8,669 bases of DNA from Bacillota bacterium (GTDB taxonomy: Bacteria; Bacillota; Clostridia; Oscillospirales; Ruminococcaceae). The stretch spans positions 1 to 8,669 of the forward strand of contig JAEZDF010000025.1 in NCBI GenBank assembly GCA_023429685.1, read 5' to 3'. The stretch's first letter is position 1, and the number at the start of each line of letters is the position of its first letter. Of this stretch, positions 6,024 through 8,669 are shown piece after piece. The notes below the pieces were generated by a model. That model made no database searches and had not been told where the DNA came from. It saw nothing but the letters and a program-made list of their open reading frames with translations. A program made the position numbers and the translations under genes.

Positions 6024-6725
6024 ATGAGTGACGAGCTCCTGGTAAACGAAGAGAAGAACGGTATCATTCGCGTCGACGGCGTCGACTATATTCGCTACGC
6101 GATAAAAACGCATATTATTACCGATAAGGATAACATCTGCGATGTGGCGGCAAAGTATGCGCTTCCACACGTACAACCGGGCGACATCTTCTTTGTCTCC
6201 GAAAAGGCGGTGGCGTGTACCCAAAAGCGTGCTATTCGCATGAAGGACATTAAGCCGCGCAAGCTTGCGACATTTTTGAGCCGTTTTGTATTAAAAACCC
6301 CGTACGGCATCGGTCTTGGCATTCCCGAGACGATGGAGATGGCGTTGCAGGAGTGCGGCACCATCCGCATTCTGTTTGCCGCCGCTGTTTCTGCTGTGGG
6401 CAAGTTGTTTCGTCAGCGCGGCTGGTTTTATGTAATAGCGGGTTCTAAGGCCCGCTCAATCGACGGTCCATGCAGCTACACCCTGCCTCCTTACAACGAG
6501 TATGTGGTGCTTGCACCTGCCGACCCCGATAAGGTCGCCAGAGAGATATCCGAAACCTTAGGTTGTCCCGCCACCGTTGTTGACATCAACGACCTTGAGG
6601 GGCAGATTCTGGGCACCTCGGCGAAGGATATGGATCGGGCATGGCTTGTTAAGCTGCTTAAGGATAACCCTCTTGGGCAAACCAACGAGCAAACCCCCAT
6701 GGGTCTTATCCGCAAGGCTCAATAA
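6024..6725 (+). CDS. CofE-like F420-0:gamma-glutamyl ligase family protein
   Basis: The 233-aa product resembles the F420_ligase domain (CofE family), whose archaeal and actinobacterial members add glutamate to coenzyme F420-0 with GTP. Family-like stretches are GDIFFVSEKAVACTQ (53-67), PYGIGLGIPETMEMAL (93-108), a segment around DGPCSYTLPPYNEYVVLAP (147-165) with the PADPDKVAREI helix, and VVDINDLEGQILG (185-197). It ends with DNPLGQTNEQTPMGLIRK. No signal peptide or membrane segment is seen. Clostridia are not generally F420 producers, and no cofC, cofD or fbi gene is nearby, so the true substrate is open; treat the name as family membership only. The ATG at 6024 has only a weak upstream site (GGGA 6014-6017), unlike its neighbours. 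Transcribed alone, ending at the 6744-6770 terminator. Confidence 0.85.
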   Translation: MSDELLVNEEKNGIIRVDGVDYIRYAIKTHIITDKDNICDVAAKYALPHVQPGDIFFVSEKAVACTQKRAIRMKDIKPRKLATFLSRFVLKTPYGIGLGIPETMEMALQECGTIRILFAAAVSAVGKLFRQRGWFYVIAGSKARSIDGPCSYTLPPYNEYVVLAPADPDKVAREISETLGCPATVVDINDLEGQILGTSAKDMDRAWLVKLLKDNPLGQTNEQTPMGLIRKAQ

Positions 6726-6743
6726 ACGTAAACTTAAATACAC

Positions 6744-6770
6744 AAACCGCATCGAACGATGCGGTTTTTT
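6744..6770 (+). terminator. Intrinsic terminator after the CofE-like gene
   Basis: A 10-bp stem (6744-6753 with 6758-6767) with a 4-base GAAC loop ends in six T's. It begins 18 bases after the stop codon. Confidence 0.9.
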
Positions 6771-6903
6771 GTTGTGTCTTTTTGCATAGGCGTTGGTTTA
6801 TCGTCAAACGGGGTATTGTGTGCTACAAAGGCATATTTGACTAAGGCATTCTAATATACTTTGGGTATGTCTGCATCGACAAAGTATAAAAGGAGTGCGT
6901 AAC

Positions 6904-7557
6904 ATGAGCCATAATATTCGCAAAAAATCAACCGGCGCACAAAGCAAAATGAATTTGGAAACGGATATTTCGCTGCCACCGGGTGTAACTATCACCACTG
7001 TACAAGACCCAGACGGATGGAAAACAGAGGTTTCATTCGAAGGGGTTTACGTGATAGACGGCATTGTTATGCAGAGTGTTTACCATGAAGGAGTTTTATC
7101 GGTTGGCATAAACAACCGACGCATCAATACAGTATATCAGTTTGATAAAGACGGAGAGCGGGCAGTCAACCGGCTCAGCCGCGCATTAACACAGGATAGC
7201 GATGTTGCGTTTTTTGTATGCCCTACCCACCCGGGCAAGCTTTACATACGCCATGGGTTTTTACAAAGAACCTTTCCTCTGCTGGGCGGGATACTGCCAG
7301 TACAGCAACACTTTGAGGCAGCGTTCGCCGTCCTGCAGGAGCATACCAAAATCGATTGCAATAGCGGGGACATCTCGCAGAAGATAGACATCCGCGCCCA
7401 ATATCGTGCGATTATTGATCCTCAAAACGCGCATTCTACCCTGGTACAGCAAAAGGATGGAACGTGGGAGGTACTCTCGGTCAGCGACCTTAACACCGGC
7501 AAACAGATTTACGTACGCAGAGTCTTTGCTCGGCAAGACCCTAGTAGCAATCTATGA
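6904..7557 (+). CDS. Uncharacterised 217-aa protein, no family recognised
   Basis: I do not recognise this protein. It has a basic N-terminal tail (SHNIRKKSTGAQSK, 2-15) and then a soluble mixed alpha/beta-looking sequence: VTITTVQDPDGWKTEVSFEG (28-47), a strand-rich part to about 80, a helix around DKDGERAVNRLSRALT (81-96), the Pro/Gly-rich FVCPTHPGKLYIRHGF (104-119), a helix near 134-147, and a strand-rich end. There is no signal peptide, membrane helix or metal-binding Cys cluster (only C106 and C152). ATG 6904 is chosen because AAAAGGAG ends 8 bases upstream; the GTG at 6895 overlaps that site. No convincing promoter or downstream terminator is seen, and the DUF4489-like gene follows after 108 bases in the same direction, so co-transcription is possible. 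Confidence 0.8.
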   Translation: MSHNIRKKSTGAQSKMNLETDISLPPGVTITTVQDPDGWKTEVSFEGVYVIDGIVMQSVYHEGVLSVGINNRRINTVYQFDKDGERAVNRLSRALTQDSDVAFFVCPTHPGKLYIRHGFLQRTFPLLGGILPVQQHFEAAFAVLQEHTKIDCNSGDISQKIDIRAQYRAIIDPQNAHSTLVQQKDGTWEVLSVSDLNTGKQIYVRRVFARQDPSSNL

Positions 7558-7665
7558 TTAGACACATGCTATGAACCGTGCAGCGCGCACATTTTGTCGA
7601 GGTGTTGAATATGATAAAGTACAGGATGTAAAAATAAAAATATAAACACAGGTGGTATAAACCAA

Positions 7666-8121
7666 ATGAGATGCAGTTCAAATTCATGGCGTCATGATCA
7701 GGTTGAACTCAACGCATCCAGCGGCGGTGCGGGTCCTCTTCCCATTGTCACAACGCTGTTTGCAGAGCCTCTGAACGTCGTATCCACATCCATCGACACG
7801 CGTGGCATGGCCAGCGCAAATAACCTCCTTACTTTCACCGGTATCGTCTGTCTGCCTCTGGGCATTTCCGTTACCCTGAACTTCCAAATTCGCCGCACCT
7901 CCAGTGACGGCACCAATGCAAACGTAGGCGCAACCTACACCTTCTCTACCCTCGTGGATGTTCTCGAAGCGGAATCGTTTGCGTTCCAGTTCTTTGATGC
8001 AAATGTCAGACCCGATTTCTACACCTATTCCATAGAGCTTTCTACCAACTCTATCATTGACATTACGCCCGGACTGACGATTCAAAACGCCGTTCTGAGC
8101 GTACTGGCGGTAGAAGCGTAA
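7666..8121 (+). CDS. DUF4489-like protein, 151 aa
   Basis: The sequence resembles the DUF4489 family of Clostridia, whose function is unknown. Family-like phrases are the IDT motif (VVSTSIDTRG, 38-47), LLTFTGIVCLPLGISVTLNFQI (54-75), ATYTFSTLVDVLEAESFAFQFFD (89-111) and the C-terminal ITPGLTIQNAVLSVLAV (133-149). The alternating hydrophobic pattern suggests a beta-sandwich. From memory, family members are often Cys-rich; this one has only C3 and C62. It has no signal peptide. ATG 7666 follows AGGTGG with 10 bases between. An antisense frame of similar length (7684-8127) lacks a ribosome site and recognisable motifs. The family assignment is by recollection of sequence pattern, so moderate. 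Confidence 0.7.
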   Translation: MRCSSNSWRHDQVELNASSGGAGPLPIVTTLFAEPLNVVSTSIDTRGMASANNLLTFTGIVCLPLGISVTLNFQIRRTSSDGTNANVGATYTFSTLVDVLEAESFAFQFFDANVRPDFYTYSIELSTNSIIDITPGLTIQNAVLSVLAVEA

Positions 8122-8280
8122 AAACAAAGGTGTTTCGAGTTGACATCGCAGAAATTCCGGCTGTTGTCGGCGAATACGATGGTTGACTATCGAAAAGCTC
8201 TGATGGGATTGTGCAAGCGTTCCTCGCTTTTATCGGCCTGGGATGAGGTCTAAAAACAATACGGACGTCACAATTAAAGC

Positions 8281-8312
8281 AAACGGCCACCCCTGTAAAG
8301 GAGTGGCCGTTT
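8281..8312. terminator. Convergent bidirectional terminator
   Basis: A 10-bp stem (8281-8290 with 8303-8312) is extended by three more pairs past one C-A mismatch, with a GTAA loop. It sits 4 bases beyond the pullulanase stop on the minus strand and 160 bases after the DUF4489-like gene on the plus strand. T-rich sequence follows on both sides, though neither U-tract is long. Confidence 0.75.
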
Positions 8313-8316
8313 CATT

Positions 8317-8669
8317 TTATTCTTTGACAAGTATCAGCGCAGACACAGCAGGTACGGTAACCGTCTCACCCATTACGGGATAAAGCGGTATATTCCCTGC
8401 ACGCTCGGCGTCGGCGTACACATAGTAGCCCTGCGTATCATCCTCGGCATCGGACACATAGCGGCACTCAAACGGGGTGGCGGTCGGGTTTACAATCACC
8501 ACGATGCGCTGGGCGGTGTCGCCCACCTCGGATGCTGCGATTCGGCAGCACAGGCGGTTTTCGGGCTGCGTATATAAAAACCGAATAAACCGCGCGGTAT
8601 CTTCCGCCGTAGTGATGCGCAGCGCCTTATGGGCACGCCGAAACGCAATAAGCCCCTTATAATAATCAA
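8317..8669 (-). CDS. pulA: Type I pullulanase, C-terminal part (runs off the window)
   Basis: Only the last 116 residues are in the window; the gene starts beyond the right edge. The visible part opens with DYYKGLIAFRRAHKALRITT, the end-of-barrel segment typical of type I pullulanases (GH13), then a C-terminal beta-domain with IVVIVNPTATPFE, YYVYADAERAG and the final TVTVPAVSALILVK, which is the usual pullulanase ending. The enzyme cleaves alpha-1,6 branches of glycogen, pullulan or starch products. Catalytic residues lie outside the window, so activity and signal peptide cannot be judged. The translation continues in one open frame from the window edge to the TAA at 8317-8319, so the GTG at 8526 is internal and not a start. 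The symbol rests on this ending alone. Confidence 0.8.
   Translation of the reverse strand, partial: DYYKGLIAFRRAHKALRITTAEDTARFIRFLYTQPENRLCCRIAASEVGDTAQRIVVIVNPTATPFECRYVSDAEDDTQGYYVYADAERAGNIPLYPVMGETVTVPAVSALILVKE

Noticed and set aside
7611..7631. Six-codon leader peptide (MIKYRM) before the DUF4489-like gene
   Set aside because: It is too short to support, with no attenuator hairpin or repeated regulatory codons.
7684..8127. 147-codon minus frame opposite the DUF4489-like gene
   Set aside because: There is no ribosome site and no recognisable motif; the plus frame has both.
8063..8290. 75-codon minus frame between the DUF4489-like gene and pullulanase
   Set aside because: It starts within the convergent terminator, lacks a ribosome site and has unlikely composition.

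Overview
The window looks like chromosome from a spore-forming or formerly spore-forming member of the Clostridia (Bacillota). The evidence is an IreB/ReoM-family protein, a PdaA-type polysaccharide deacetylase, a DUF4489-like protein, strong AAGGAGG-type ribosome binding sites, sigma-A-like promoters and many stem-U terminators. Lineage below class is not resolved from this sequence. I see no tRNA, rRNA, CRISPR array, transposase or phage gene.

Layout: (1) 1-1016, plus strand: ireB with its own promoter and terminator, then a 107-aa uncharacterised protein, also with promoter and terminator. (2) 1218-4240, minus strand: a 516-aa orphan lipoprotein and a lipoprotein form of PdaA. They are separated by 476 bases that hold the lipoprotein promoter, a possible gene-end remnant with an orphan hairpin, and the pdaA terminator. 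(3) 4241-5852: a divergent promoter region and enolase (eno), which is intact with all active-site residues. (4) 5872-6770: an array of four 22-23-bp direct repeats, then a CofE-like (F420-0:gamma-glutamyl ligase family) gene and its terminator. (5) 6904-8121: a 217-aa protein of unknown family and a DUF4489-like 151-aa protein. (6) 8281-8669: a convergent terminator and the C-terminal end of a minus-strand type I pullulanase that runs off the right edge.

Nearly every gene has its own promoter or terminator, so this is a string of single-gene units rather than an operon. Envelope themes recur: IreB (control of peptidoglycan synthesis), PdaA (peptidoglycan deacetylation, spore cortex) and two lipoproteins. 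Eno and pullulanase are central and storage carbohydrate metabolism. The least explained items are the 22-bp repeat array upstream of the CofE-like gene, the 217-aa orphan, the 516-aa lipoprotein and the remnant at 2942-3081. None of these alone proves a new system.
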